A stretch of 64,000 nucleotides of DNA, taken from NCBI GenBank assembly GCA_016124375.1, contig WGNV01000001.1, forward strand, positions 186,001 through 250,000, given 5' to 3'. A model generated the notes under the pieces. The model saw only the letters and a program-made list of their open reading frames with translations, made no database searches and had not been told where the DNA came from. The translations under genes and the position numbers were made by a program. The stretch comes from Tepidisphaera sp. Its GTDB lineage: Bacteria > Planctomycetota > Phycisphaerae > Phycisphaerales > UBA1924. This document shows positions 1 to 9,074 of the stretch, in pieces (within the stretch, counting starts at the first letter, position 1; the number at the start of each line of letters is the position of its first letter).

Positions 1-380
1 GGGGTCGGGGTCGCACGAGCGTCGCCAAACGCGGACCAGCCGGCGAGGCCGATGCAGCCGTGCCTGTCGATGATCACAGCGGCACTGAACGCCGATCCGG
101 CGTCGCCGTCGGCAACGATCGCGCGGGGGAAGCGCCGTGATCGTGATAGATCAAAGCATGCGAGGCCACGCGAGCAAGGCGGGGTCTCGCGTCAGCATGC
201 GGTCTTCGCCGACGAACGCGTGTAACGAACTGCCGCCCCCGGGACGATGACCGCGCCGTCGCCTAGGGCTCGCACTTGGCCGCTTGGCAATGCGGCGAAG
301 CGTGCCGCAGATCTGCCGCTCGCCGCGTGATCTTCGGGTAATGTCGACGAACCACCCGGCACCGGGGGCGCTAACGTCTC
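1..380 (-). pseudogene. Possible decayed coding relic, frame-shifted
   Basis: No intact gene is visible before the metallophosphoesterase. On the minus strand three successive frames each give a protein-like stretch: one around 380-220 (contains GDGAVIVPG), one around 240-157 (contains HAFVGEDRML and ends at a stop), and one running out of the window at position 1 (contains SAAVIIDRHGCIGLAG). Placed end to end they read like one protein broken by indels. This is a reading by eye; high-GC DNA often gives such open stretches by chance, so the call is weak. No product can be named. Confidence 0.25.
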
Positions 381-482
381 CGCTTCTCGCACGGGCAGAC
401 AGGAAGAATGGCGGAAGTGGCGCGGCGAGGCCTGGGGCCGCGCGGCAGAAGGACCAGCGTCAGAACGAAAGGACCGGCGAAG

Positions 483-1487
483 ATGGATACCAACCGCACC
501 TCGTCTCATGACATCTCGCGTCGGGCCGTGCTCGGCGCCGGAGCCGCCCTCGGCCTGGCGGCCATGCTCCGCCCCCGTGCCGCGCTGGCGGCCCCGTTCC
601 TCAAGCGTGCCGAGCGCACCCGCGTCCTCCGCTTCGCCCACCCCAGCGACACGCACGTCGAGCCCGAGCTTCGCGGGGCCATCGGCATGCGCCAGGCCTT
701 CGAGCACATGATGGGCCAGAAGCCCGAACTGGTCATCACCGGGGGCGACCTGCCCTTCGACACCGGCTCGACGCCCGAGGGTCGCTCGCGCGAGCTGTGG
801 ACGCTCTTCAAGACCATCGTCAAGGACACCATCCCCGCCAGCGTGCCCGTCCACCACACCCTGGGAAACCACGACGTCTTCGGACGCGACAAGAAAAAGT
901 CCAAGGCCACCGGCAGTGAGCCCTTTTTCGGCAAGCGCTGGTTCATGGATAACTTCGAGTACACGCACACCTACCAGAGCTTTGAAAAGGCCGGCTGGAA
1001 GTTCGTCATATTAGATTCGATCAACCTGCTCCCCGACGGCAGCGGCGACTTCCGCTGCAAGCTCGGCGACGAGCAGATGGCCTGGTTCAAGGATGAACTC
1101 GAGCGCACGCCCGCGACCACGCCCATCGTCGTCGTTTCGCACGCGCCCATCATTTCCGTCGCCAACTTCTTCGACCGCAAGGAAGAAGAATGGAAGACCG
1201 ACGGGCCGGACCTCATGGTCGAGTCCAGCCGCATGCACGTGGATTGCCGCGAAATCCACAAGCTCTTCGAGAAGCACCCCAACGTCAAACTCTGCCTCGC
1301 CGGCCACCTCCACCAGCACGACCGCTGCGAATACCGCGGCGTCACCCACATCTGCGAAGGCGCGGTCTGCGGCAACAAATGGAAAGGCCCCAGGCACGGC
1401 ACCCCCGAGGGCTACGGCATCGTCGACCTCTACGACGACGGCACCTTCGAACACCAGTATCTGACATACGGGTGGAAGGCGGAGTAG
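483..1487 (+). CDS. Tat-exported metallophosphoesterase (calcineurin-like)
   Basis: A 334-residue metal-dependent phosphoesterase. Residues 1-37 form a twin-arginine signal (SRRAVLGAG, hydrophobic stretch, then ALAA), so it should be exported folded. The family metal ligands are all present: SDTHV (D56, H58), GGD at 87-89, GNHD at 128-131, a SHAP motif, and a C-terminal GHLHQHD. Substrate cannot be told from sequence; phosphodiesters or nucleotides are typical. I start at 483 because the signal peptide begins there and GGACCGGCGAAG precedes it; an in-frame ATG at 408 would add 25 Arg-rich residues in front of the signal. It is followed by a non-coding gap and a separate secreted protein, so probably monocistronic. 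Confidence 0.85.
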   Translation: MDTNRTSSHDISRRAVLGAGAALGLAAMLRPRAALAAPFLKRAERTRVLRFAHPSDTHVEPELRGAIGMRQAFEHMMGQKPELVITGGDLPFDTGSTPEGRSRELWTLFKTIVKDTIPASVPVHHTLGNHDVFGRDKKKSKATGSEPFFGKRWFMDNFEYTHTYQSFEKAGWKFVILDSINLLPDGSGDFRCKLGDEQMAWFKDELERTPATTPIVVVSHAPIISVANFFDRKEEEWKTDGPDLMVESSRMHVDCREIHKLFEKHPNVKLCLAGHLHQHDRCEYRGVTHICEGAVCGNKWKGPRHGTPEGYGIVDLYDDGTFEHQYLTYGWKAE

Positions 1488-1613
1488 CCGACGCGCCCGC
1501 GCACTGACTGATCGACGGAAACCGATCGAGTTCTCGGCTTGGCCGCAACCTGGCCGATCGCCGGGCGGTATGCTCGCGTCGTCTCTTAATGTCCCGTGCA
1601 GGTGGAGGCACGT

Positions 1614-4034
1614 ATGCCCCGAAGAATCGCATATATATTCGCTTTTGTGATGCTGTGCCTTTTCCCTCGCCTGCTCCGTTCGCAGTGCGGGGGGGAATGG
1701 CTCCCCGGCCACGGCGTTTCCGGCGTCAACGGCAGTGTGCTCACCACGTTGCCCATGCCTGACGGTTCCGTGATCGTCGGCGGCCAGTGGGAAGGCATCG
1801 GCGACCTGCCGACCAAGAACATCTGCCGGGTGCTCCCTGACGGCAACATCGAGCCGCTCGGCGACGGACTCGCCCGTTACGTCTCCGCCCTCGCCCTCGC
1901 GCCAGATGGAACCATTCTCGCGGGAGGCCTGGGAAACACCACGCAGAACTGCATCTGGAGGTTTGACCCCGCCTCTCTGCAGTGGTCCCCCATCGGAGGG
2001 GGGTTCTTCACTTACATCACCGTGATTCGCGCGATCGCGGCGTTGCCCAACGGGGACATCATCATCGGTGGCGATTTCTCCTCTCAAACCGCGCCGATCT
2101 ATCACAACCTCGCTCGATACACCGCGAGTACCGGAGAGTGGACGCCGATCCCGCTCGGGGTCTACGGCGACGACAACCTCTACAACGTTCTCACGCTGCT
2201 GCAGATCGATGAGGATCGTGTACTCGTGGGAGGTGATCTCACCCGCGCCGGTGGTCTGCCCGCTCGCGGATTTGCCACGCTCCATCTCTCAGACAACACC
2301 CTGACGGTCGATCCGCCTCTGGCAGGCGGATCGGATCGAATCTCCAGCATGCTCAAAGGGTCGGATGGAACGATCTACATCGGCGGCAGCTTCCTCGATC
2401 CTCAGTCAGGTGCCGTCATCCCTGATCTGCGCACCTACGACCCCGACGAACACTCCTGGGTGTCGATCACACCGGGCATGGTCGGTGGCTTCACGAGCCT
2501 CACCGAACTCGCCGACGGCTCCATCGCCGCCACCGGCGCGACCACGTTCGTGGATGGCGTTTCCTGCGGCGGCAGCGCCCGATACAACCCCGCCACGCAC
2601 GCCTGGTCAAACCTGGGCGGTGTCATCCGGTACCAATCCCTGACCGGGCTCGGCCGAGCGATTGCACCTTTCGGTGAGCATCAAGTGCTCATTGGCGGCG
2701 TGATCGACTACGCGGGATCCCGGGCGGCAAAGAACCTCATCACCGTCGATCTCGCCACGAACGACACTCGTCCCGTCGTTGAAGTGACCGATGGCGCAGT
2801 TCGAACCCTGCTCGACTTGCCCGAGGGCGATCTTGCTGTCGGAGGAAGTTTCACCCACCTGGAGGGCATTGAACTCAACGGTATCGGTATTCACCACCCG
2901 GATGGGTCCTGGACGACGCTCGGTTCCGGCGTCACACAAGACGTCGCTTCCAGCGTTAATGCATGCGTGCGTCTTGCCGACGGCCGCCTCCTTGTCGGGG
3001 GTTTCTTCGCATCCGCCGGTGGCGTCACCGGGTCCCGCAACCTTGCGATCGTCAACCCCCAGGCCGGCGCCTGGCTCGGCACCAACGCACTCCCAAACGG
3101 TGCCATCACCTGCCTGCTCAACTCGCCCGACGGGCGCGTCATCGTCGGGGGAGGCTTCACCTCGATCGGCGGCATCATCGCAGGCGGCGTCGTGGTCTTC
3201 GATCCAGCCAACAACACCTGGCAGCCGCTGCCTCCCACCAGCGGCAACCGCTCTACCCAGGCACTCGCCTGGCTCTCAGACCACCGACTCCTCGTCGGAG
3301 GCGGCCTCTCCATTGCGGGACAAACCGCTGCGTTCCTGTCTGCTTATGACTTCACATCGCACGCTTGGACCGACTTCTCCCCCAACGCCAACGGGTACAT
3401 CCGATCCCTCTTAGTGCTCCCCGGCGATGACGTTGTCGTGGGAGGCACATTCACCAGCATCCGCGGCATGTCCACCAGATCCATAATTCACTTCTTCGTG
3501 CCCCTCCAGCAATGGACCCCTTTTTCCCAGTCCTTCACCAGCGGCGGCCCCAACACCGGCGTCTACTCGCTCGCGCTTCGGCCCTGCGGCGACATCCTCG
3601 CAGGCGGCAAGTTCACCGACACGGGCCCCTCTACTCCAACCCTCTACGGCATCGCCCTATTGACCCCAGGCCAGACCACCTGGCGCCCGCTCATGGGCGG
3701 GCTCTATGACCCCTACGCCAGCTCCACCTCGACAACTTTCGCAATCCTCGCAAGAGGCAACGATGAAATCCTCGCCGGCGGCGACTTCTCCTTCGCCGAC
3801 ACTCAACTCTCGGCCTCGCTCGCCCACTGGGTGGACACCTGCCCCCCGGATTGCAACCCCGATCTCAACGCCGACGGCTGCGTCGACCAGGGCGACGTCG
3901 ACTACCTCATCAACGTCATCGCCGGAGGCGCCAACCCCACCAACATCGACCCCGATTTCAACCACGACGGCGTCGCCGACCAGGGCGATGTTGACGCCCT
4001 CGTCAGCGTCATCGCGGGCGGGCCTTGCCCCTGA
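1614..4034 (+). CDS. Secreted repeat (beta-propeller-like) protein with dockerin-like tag
   Basis: An 806-residue secreted protein. Residues 1-24 are a signal peptide. The body consists of about a dozen repeats of roughly 50 residues, each centred on a DG-x-x-hydrophobic-GG-x-F pattern followed by an aromatic W-x-P/L segment, resembling delta-60 or Kelch-type propeller blades. The last 60 residues (747-806) hold two EF-hand-like loops (DLNADGCVDQGDVDYL and DFNHDGVADQGDVDAL), each followed by an IAGG turn: a dockerin-like Ca-binding tag common in planctomycete exported proteins. Start 1614 is preceded by GGTGGAGG at a good distance; a GTG at 1596 in the same frame is less likely. Function is unknown; surface display or binding is inferred. 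Confidence 0.8.
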   Translation: MPRRIAYIFAFVMLCLFPRLLRSQCGGEWLPGHGVSGVNGSVLTTLPMPDGSVIVGGQWEGIGDLPTKNICRVLPDGNIEPLGDGLARYVSALALAPDGTILAGGLGNTTQNCIWRFDPASLQWSPIGGGFFTYITVIRAIAALPNGDIIIGGDFSSQTAPIYHNLARYTASTGEWTPIPLGVYGDDNLYNVLTLLQIDEDRVLVGGDLTRAGGLPARGFATLHLSDNTLTVDPPLAGGSDRISSMLKGSDGTIYIGGSFLDPQSGAVIPDLRTYDPDEHSWVSITPGMVGGFTSLTELADGSIAATGATTFVDGVSCGGSARYNPATHAWSNLGGVIRYQSLTGLGRAIAPFGEHQVLIGGVIDYAGSRAAKNLITVDLATNDTRPVVEVTDGAVRTLLDLPEGDLAVGGSFTHLEGIELNGIGIHHPDGSWTTLGSGVTQDVASSVNACVRLADGRLLVGGFFASAGGVTGSRNLAIVNPQAGAWLGTNALPNGAITCLLNSPDGRVIVGGGFTSIGGIIAGGVVVFDPANNTWQPLPPTSGNRSTQALAWLSDHRLLVGGGLSIAGQTAAFLSAYDFTSHAWTDFSPNANGYIRSLLVLPGDDVVVGGTFTSIRGMSTRSIIHFFVPLQQWTPFSQSFTSGGPNTGVYSLALRPCGDILAGGKFTDTGPSTPTLYGIALLTPGQTTWRPLMGGLYDPYASSTSTTFAILARGNDEILAGGDFSFADTQLSASLAHWVDTCPPDCNPDLNADGCVDQGDVDYLINVIAGGANPTNIDPDFNHDGVADQGDVDALVSVIAGGPCP
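3884..4032 (+). repeat. 149-bp cassette encoding the dockerin-like tag, copy 1
   Basis: This 149-bp segment matches 5235-5383 with one difference that I can see (G at 4006, A at 5357; Ser versus Asn). It covers almost the whole two-loop tag at the end of the 1614 gene. The upstream parts of the two genes are unrelated, so this looks like a recent exchange or copying of the tag alone. Confidence 0.9.
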
Positions 4035-4239
4035 CGCCTACGCCCCATCCAGTCACCGTACGCCAAACTCCCGACGCCACTTCACCCCCGAGTTAGCACT
4101 CGGTCAGGGCTCGTGCCAGCGACCTCGCACTTCGTGGGACAAGTTACGGATAAAAATATGTGTTTTTCACTTGTCTTTTGGCGTTTGCACGCCATACTCC
4201 TACGAAGGGCCATTATCGGCACTGAAATGGAGTATCCCC

Positions 4240-5385
4240 ATGAAACTAAAATACCAATTTATCCTCTTTGCAGTCTCCGCGGCCGCGGCCAACGCGGGCG
4301 TCGTGTTCCAGCGTCCACCTTCACCCACATCGGGCACCGTGCTCACTTCCGCCTACTGGAACCCCGATGGCAGCGACCTCGACACCTACGCCTGGGATGA
4401 CTTCCTGCTCCCCGCCGCCGCCAACATCACCGAAATTCAGTTCCGGGGCGGCAACTTCGCGGGGGGCTCCACCGGCACCAACGTCGTCAGCTTCGACATC
4501 TCCATCTGGGCGTCCATCCCCGCCGGCTCGCAGCCGGACATCGGCGGAATCAGCGGCGGACGACTCGCCCACTACACCATCTCCGGCAACGCCAATGAAA
4601 CCTTCGCCGGAAACGTCGGCGGCACCAACTTCTACGACTACCACGCCACGCTCCCGCACGCCTTCGCCGCCGCGGCCAACACTCGATACTGGATCGAGAT
4701 CGTCGCCTGGCAAAACGGTTCGCCCGTCTGGGGTTTCGCTCCCGGCACCGGAGGCAATGGCCAGCACTTCGTTCGCGCCATCGCAGTCACCGGCGATTAC
4801 CAGTTCTATTTCACGTCGGGTGACCTCAACTTCACCCTGATCGGCACGCCCGTCGGCTGCACCAACCCGGTCATTCAGTCCAACCCCGCCCCCGTCTCGC
4901 TCTGCCCGGGGGCCAGCCCCGCCGTCTTCTCCGTCGGCGTCACCGGCGCAGGACCCTTCACCTATCGCTGGCTGCTCAACAACAACCCGCTCTTCGACGG
5001 ACCCAACGGCGGCGGACACGGCGGCGGTTCCGTCATCTCCGGCGCCACCTCCGCCACCATCACCATCGACTTCCCCTCGAACTGGGCCGACGTCGGCAAC
5101 TACTCCTGCATGGTGAGCAACGCCTGCGGCCCGACCACCTCGGCGCCCGCCGCACTCGTCATTCTCAGCGCCGTCGATCCCGCCTGCACCGGCTCGCCCA
5201 CCTGCAACCCCGACATGAATCAGGACGGCGTCGCCGACCAGGGCGACGTCGACTACCTCATCAACGTCATCGCCGGAGGCGCCAACCCCACCAACATCGA
5301 CCCCGATTTCAACCACGACGGCGTCGCCGACCAGGGCGATGTTGACGCCCTCGTCAACGTCATCGCGGGCGGGCCTTGCCCCTAA
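4240..5385 (+). CDS. Secreted Ig-like domain protein with dockerin-like tag
   Basis: A 381-residue exported protein. Residues 1-20 are a signal peptide ending ANAG. Residues 21-205 are a beta-rich domain of no family I recognise (DDFLLPAAANITEIQF, then SIWASIP, a pattern seen in planctomycete PEP-CTERM proteins). Residues about 208-309 are an Ig-like domain: a Cys near 222, RWLLNN, and DVGNYSCMVSNACG with the second sheet Cys. Residues 322-381 are the two-loop dockerin-like tag, almost identical to that of the gene before. Start 4240 follows AATGGAG. The 100 bp upstream are AT-rich for this genome and probably hold its promoter. A strong hairpin at 5460 lies behind it. Role unknown; probably surface or extracellular. 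Confidence 0.8.
   Translation: MKLKYQFILFAVSAAAANAGVVFQRPPSPTSGTVLTSAYWNPDGSDLDTYAWDDFLLPAAANITEIQFRGGNFAGGSTGTNVVSFDISIWASIPAGSQPDIGGISGGRLAHYTISGNANETFAGNVGGTNFYDYHATLPHAFAAAANTRYWIEIVAWQNGSPVWGFAPGTGGNGQHFVRAIAVTGDYQFYFTSGDLNFTLIGTPVGCTNPVIQSNPAPVSLCPGASPAVFSVGVTGAGPFTYRWLLNNNPLFDGPNGGGHGGGSVISGATSATITIDFPSNWADVGNYSCMVSNACGPTTSAPAALVILSAVDPACTGSPTCNPDMNQDGVADQGDVDYLINVIAGGANPTNIDPDFNHDGVADQGDVDALVNVIAGGPCP
5235..5383 (+). repeat. 149-bp cassette encoding the dockerin-like tag, copy 2
   Basis: Second copy of the block at 3884-4032, one mismatch by eye, offset 1351 bp and in the same orientation. Direct repeats of this length could recombine and delete the region between them. Confidence 0.9.
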
Positions 5386-5459
5386 CTGGTTCACGCACTC
5401 GTCGCCCGCAACACCACCTCAGCACCTTGCTCGACAATCTTGAAGTCCGCGCTAAGAAG

Positions 5460-5489
5460 CGCCCGGGTCATGCCCGGGCGTTTGTCTCG
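5460..5489 (+). terminator. Rho-independent terminator behind the Ig-like gene
   Basis: Perfect 8-bp stem CGCCCGGG / CCCGGGCG with loop TCATG, followed by TTTGTCTCGTTT. It separates the tagged gene from the hydrolase that starts at 5505. Confidence 0.7.
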
Positions 5490-5504
5490 TTTACACTGCC
5501 CGCC

Positions 5505-7100
5505 ATGCTGAACGCCCTTCGCACTGCGTCCCTCGCGGCGTGTTCGTTGTTGCTGACCTCCGCCGCCATCGCGCAAAACGCCGCGCCGCCCGCCGCTGAC
5601 GCAGGTGCGCCCGGCGCTCCCGACGACGCGGCCCGCGCGAAGCTCCTTGCCGCCGGCGCCCCCGCCACCACGCCGCCCGGCACGCTCACCGCCCTCGAAA
5701 AGTACATCAAGGCCGACGACGGCGCGTTCAAGTGGTCCCTCGAAAAATCCCAACACCTCGACCAGCCCGCCCCCGGCACCTGGAACCTGCTGCGCATGAC
5801 CTCGCAAACATGGCGCACGCCTGGCGAGGTCGACATCCCCGAATGGACCCACTGGGTGCACGTGTGGGTGCCCGACGCGCTCCGCAGCGACAAGCCCATC
5901 CTCTTCATCACGGGCGGCCGCCGCAAGCCCGACGCCCCCGACGCCCCCGCCGGCGAACTCGGCTTCCTCTCCCGCGCCGGCGCCATCGCCGTCGTCGTCG
6001 ACAACATCCCCAACCAGCCCTTGAAACTGGGCGACGACCCTGCCGAGCGCACCGAAGACGGCCTGGTCGCCCGCACCTGGGTCAAGGCCATGGAGACGGG
6101 CGACCCGACGTGGATCGCTCGCTTCCCGATGGTCAAGGGCGCCGTCAAGGCCATGGACGCCGCGACGCAGTTTCTTGCCCAGCATCCTCCAACGCACTCC
6201 ACCCTCAACGGCAAGGCACTCGATGCGTCCTTCAAGCCCGGCAAGTGGCTTGTCGCCGGCGCTTCCAAACGCGGCTGGACCACCTGGCTCACCGCCGCGG
6301 TCGATGATCGCGTCGGTGCCCTCGCACCCATCGTCATCGATGTGCTCGACGTCCCCGCCCAGATGCATCACCACCGCGCGGCCTACGGCTTCTGGGCACC
6401 GGCCTTGAACGACTACGTCGAGACCAAAATCGTCGAACGCCTCGACCCCACCACCGCCGACCCCGATCCGCTCATGGCCGGCGTGCTCGCCCACGACGAC
6501 CCCGTCAACTGGCTCAGCCGCGTGAGCGACAAACCCAAGTACCTCATCAACGCCAGCGGCGACGAGTTCTTCCTGCCCGATAGCTCAAGCATTTACGAAA
6601 AGCGCCTGCCAGAGCCCTGGTTCCTGCGTTACGTCCCCAACAGCGGACACAACGTGAGCAGGAGCGACGCCCCCGCCAACCTCGTGGCCTTCTACCTCGC
6701 CTGGTCCGAGGGTCGCCAGATGCCCAAGATCACCTGGAACATCGAACTTCCCGACAACGAAGGCCGCAGCCAGCGGGCGAAAATCCACGCCCAGACCACC
6801 ATCAAGCCCTCGTGGGTGCGCATCTGGCGAGTGACTACGCCCAAGAAGCGCGACTTCCGAATCGAAGAAACCAAGGACACCTGGAACGCCGGGCACGTGG
6901 GGGCCGCCGACAAGGATGGCCTCGCCTACGAAGCCCCGGTGCAGATCCCCGACAAGGGCTTCACCGCCGCGTTCCTCGAGTTCACCTACAAGGCCGACAA
7001 GCCGGGCGACCCGGACCTGGTGTTCACCACCCGAGTCTTCGTGCTGCCGGATCGCCTTCGATACGAGCACGGACCGGTGCCGGCGATGCCAGCGAAGTAA
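5505..7100 (+). CDS. PhoPQ-activated pathogenicity-related (PqaA-type) exported hydrolase
   Basis: A 531-residue protein of the PhoPQ-activated pathogenicity-related family, an alpha/beta-hydrolase-like group of unknown substrate. Residues 1-24 are a signal peptide (SAAIAQ). Family hallmarks follow: WTHWVHVWVP at 115-123, a FITGG strand at 134-138, then GASKRGWTTWL at 252-262, where Ser254 sits as the likely nucleophile. A YLINASGDEFFLPDSS block and a late SGHN supply candidate acid and base. The C-terminal third is beta-rich. I start at 5505 because the signal peptide begins there; an in-frame start at 5376 would read through the terminator. Convergent with the methyltransferase, 5 bp apart. 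Confidence 0.85.
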   Translation: MLNALRTASLAACSLLLTSAAIAQNAAPPAADAGAPGAPDDAARAKLLAAGAPATTPPGTLTALEKYIKADDGAFKWSLEKSQHLDQPAPGTWNLLRMTSQTWRTPGEVDIPEWTHWVHVWVPDALRSDKPILFITGGRRKPDAPDAPAGELGFLSRAGAIAVVVDNIPNQPLKLGDDPAERTEDGLVARTWVKAMETGDPTWIARFPMVKGAVKAMDAATQFLAQHPPTHSTLNGKALDASFKPGKWLVAGASKRGWTTWLTAAVDDRVGALAPIVIDVLDVPAQMHHHRAAYGFWAPALNDYVETKIVERLDPTTADPDPLMAGVLAHDDPVNWLSRVSDKPKYLINASGDEFFLPDSSSIYEKRLPEPWFLRYVPNSGHNVSRSDAPANLVAFYLAWSEGRQMPKITWNIELPDNEGRSQRAKIHAQTTIKPSWVRIWRVTTPKKRDFRIEETKDTWNAGHVGAADKDGLAYEAPVQIPDKGFTAAFLEFTYKADKPGDPDLVFTTRVFVLPDRLRYEHGPVPAMPAK

Positions 7101-7105
7101 GCCTT

Positions 7106-7786
7106 CTAGCCCTGCGCCCTTCCCACCATCGCGATCACCATTCCGTCGTAGCCCTTCGTGCCCACCGTCTGCAGCACAGCCGTGCTCACGCCCGGCGCCT
7201 GGCCGGCGCGGCGGATTGCCTCGCGCGAGCCGATGACGTTTGCGTCCTTGCTTGACGCGTCAGCGATCTCGCCGTGTCGCACCACGTTGTCGATGACAAT
7301 GACTCCGCCCGGGCGCGTCATCATCGACGCGGCTTCAAAGTAGTTCGGGCTGTTTTCCTTGTCCGCATCGATGAACACCAGATCAAACGGCCCTGCTCTC
7401 TCCGCACGCAGCGACGCAAGCACTCCGAGCCCTGTGCCGTGCCTCACGTCGACGCGTTCACCGATGTCGCCGAGTCGAAACGTCTCGACCGCGGCCGCGG
7501 CTCGCGCGGCGTCGACTTCGATGGTCGTCACGCGCCCGCCCGGCGCCAGCCCCTCGGCCATCCACGCCGTGCTGTAGCCGCCCAACGTGCCGATTTCGAG
7601 CACGCGCATCGCGTGGGTGAGTTGCGCGAGCATCATCAACAAGCGCCCCGCGCTCGGCGTGACGCTGATCTCGGGCAAACCCAGTTGCCTGCTGCGATCA
7701 GCCGCGACCTGCACGCTTCGCGGCACCGCGTGCATCATCGATTCGCAAAGGGCGTCGATCTGTGACCAAAGAGACTCGTGGGGCAC
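7106..7786 (-). CDS. Class I SAM-dependent O-methyltransferase
   Basis: A catechol/caffeoyl-type O-methyltransferase (methyltransferase family 3) that would move a methyl group from SAM to a small hydroxylated substrate. Visible motifs: LEIGTLGGYSTAW (SAM site), TTIEVD (acidic residue for the ribose), a conserved LVFIDADKENSPNY metal-binding segment, and IVIDNVVRHG. Reading upstream, the frame stays open to a TTG at 7822, but that TTG is the first half of TTGACA, a perfect -35 box, with TACTTA 15 bp on; a GTG at 7786 lies 9 bp behind that -10, so I prefer it as a near-leaderless start (226 residues). If the TTG is used the protein has 238. Confidence 0.85.
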   Translation of the reverse strand: MPHESLWSQIDALCESMMHAVPRSVQVAADRSRQLGLPEISVTPSAGRLLMMLAQLTHAMRVLEIGTLGGYSTAWMAEGLAPGGRVTTIEVDAARAAAAVETFRLGDIGERVDVRHGTGLGVLASLRAERAGPFDLVFIDADKENSPNYFEAASMMTRPGGVIVIDNVVRHGEIADASSKDANVIGSREAIRRAGQAPGVSTAVLQTVGTKGYDGMVIAMVGRAQG

Positions 7787-7795
7787 GACAGATGG

Positions 7796-7822
7796 TAAGT
7801 AAGCCGAAGCGGGAGGTGTCAA
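7796..7822 (-). promoter_or_regulatory. Candidate sigma-70 promoter of the O-methyltransferase
   Basis: On the minus strand TTGACA (7822-7817) and TACTTA (7801-7796) are 15 bp apart; the spacing is short but the -35 is exact. It would put transcription start just ahead of the GTG at 7786. Confidence 0.35.
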
Positions 7823-7847
7823 TCACGAAATACGAGCGATAGAGACA

Positions 7848-8141
7848 TCACGAAACTCTGCCGCATTCAGGGCAGGGGGTACCGGGAGTCAGCCCATCGA
7901 GCGGGTAGCCGCAATGAAAGCACGAGGTCCTCTGAGGTGCTTCGCGAACACGCGTGGTCCTTCGCGGGCGATCCCAGAGCATAAACGCGAAAAGGGATGC
8001 CGATGGAAGCGCAAAGCAAGCCACAGGCGACATCGACCACACGAATGCGGCGGCGCTTTTCGACGTCATGCAGACGACCGTGACCACCAGCGCGGCAACG
8101 CATAGCCCCTTCACCATCACCCTCGGATGGATACGCCACAT
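7848..8141 (-). CDS. Small membrane protein with C-terminal zinc ribbon
   Basis: A 97-residue protein with two hydrophobic stretches (about 11-25 and 33-56) followed by a short basic linker and a ribbon C74-x2-C77 ... C90-x2-C93 (CFHCGYPLDGL, CPECGR). This layout, a short membrane part plus a CGYPLDGL-type zinc knuckle, recurs in Phycisphaerae genomes but has no assigned role. It is upstream of the methyltransferase on the same strand with a 61-bp gap or less, and divergent from the YdeI-like gene. Confidence 0.6.
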   Translation of the reverse strand: MWRIHPRVMVKGLCVAALVVTVVCMTSKSAAAFVWSMSPVACFALPSASLFAFMLWDRPRRTTRVREAPQRTSCFHCGYPLDGLTPGTPCPECGRVS

Positions 8142-8206
8142 CGTGATACCTTATTCGCTTTATTCAGGGCGCTGCCCTCCCGGCGTGGGCCAAATTCGAG
8201 TTTAGT

Positions 8207-8872
8207 ATGGCCAAACTGACGCATCGCTCGAGCAAACCCTCCGCCGCTTCGCAGGCCCCGCACATCTACGTCCCCCACCGCCGCGCCCTGCGAACTTGGC
8301 TCCAAGAACACCACGCCTCGCATGGCCCGATCTGGCTCGTCTACGACAAAGCCACCAAAGACTCCCCCCGCGCCCTCACCTATGACGACATCGTCGAAGA
8401 AGCCCTCTGCTTCGGCTGGATCGACAGCGTCAGCGGCTCGGTCGGCGCCACGCAGGCCAAGCTCTACTTCTCACCCCGCAAACCCAAGAGCGGCTGGTCC
8501 GCCCGCAACAAACTACTCATCGCCTCGCTCCAAGATCGACGCCTCATCACCCCCGCCGGTCAGGCGAAGATCGACGCCGCCATCGCCGACGGCTCATGGA
8601 CGCTGCTCGACGCGATCGAAGCCCTCGAGATGCCGCCCGACCTGGCCAAGGCCCTCGACGCCAAGCCCAAGGCCCGCGCCCATTTTGACGCCTTCCCGCG
8701 AGGCGTCCGCAAACGCATCCTCGCCTGGGTCTACAGCGCCAAGCGCGAAGAAACCCGTTCCGCCCGCGTACGCGAAGTCGCCACGCTCGCGGCCAGGAAT
8801 GTCCGCGCCAATGAACCCCAGGCGAAAGCAGCCACGAAGGCAACGAAGAAAACTGCAAAACCCAAGCGATAG
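8207..8872 (+). CDS. YdeI/OmpD-associated family protein
   Basis: A 221-residue cytoplasmic protein of the YdeI / bacteriocin-protection family. Diagnostic segments are IWLVYDKA near the start, DDIVEEALCFGWIDS, YFSPRKPKSGWSARN, and a C-terminal helical domain with PRGVRKRILAWVYSAKREETRSARV. It ends in a Lys/Ala-rich tail (KATKKTAKPKR) that could bind nucleic acid or be disordered. In enterobacteria the family is linked to resistance to cationic peptides; here the role is unproven. Stand-alone gene. Confidence 0.8.
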   Translation: MAKLTHRSSKPSAASQAPHIYVPHRRALRTWLQEHHASHGPIWLVYDKATKDSPRALTYDDIVEEALCFGWIDSVSGSVGATQAKLYFSPRKPKSGWSARNKLLIASLQDRRLITPAGQAKIDAAIADGSWTLLDAIEALEMPPDLAKALDAKPKARAHFDAFPRGVRKRILAWVYSAKREETRSARVREVATLAARNVRANEPQAKAATKATKKTAKPKR

Positions 8873-8973
8873 TCGCCCCTGGCACAATGCGCCTTCGGGC
8901 CGCGAGGCGGGAAGGCTTCGAACCACTCAAAGGCCTGCGCGATGCCGCGGTGTATAAGGGGATGGAGGTGCCG

Positions 8974-8996
8974 GAGGAAGGGGCCTCCCCTTCCTC
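8974..8996. repeat. Perfect 10-bp palindrome with CCT loop
   Basis: GAGGAAGGGG, loop CCT, then CCCCTTCCTC. It has no T-run, so it is not a typical terminator. Compare 9056-9074 and 17199-17221, which share the three-base-loop design. Confidence 0.75.
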
Positions 8997-9055
8997 TGGC
9001 ATCCGCGGAGAATCATCTCGCCCAGCACGCACCGCCCACCGCCAGAATCCATTCG

Positions 9056-9074
9056 CCCCTCTCGGAGAGAGGGG
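9056..9074. repeat. Perfect 8-bp palindrome with GGA loop
   Basis: CCCCTCTC, loop GGA, then GAGAGGGG. The same CCCCTCTC/GAGAGGGG arms reappear in the msrBA terminator at 11426, there with a U-run. Confidence 0.75.

Noticed and set aside
8974-9074. The two palindromes as a CRISPR or terminator
   Set aside because: No repeat-spacer periodicity and no U-run; kept only as hairpin repeats.
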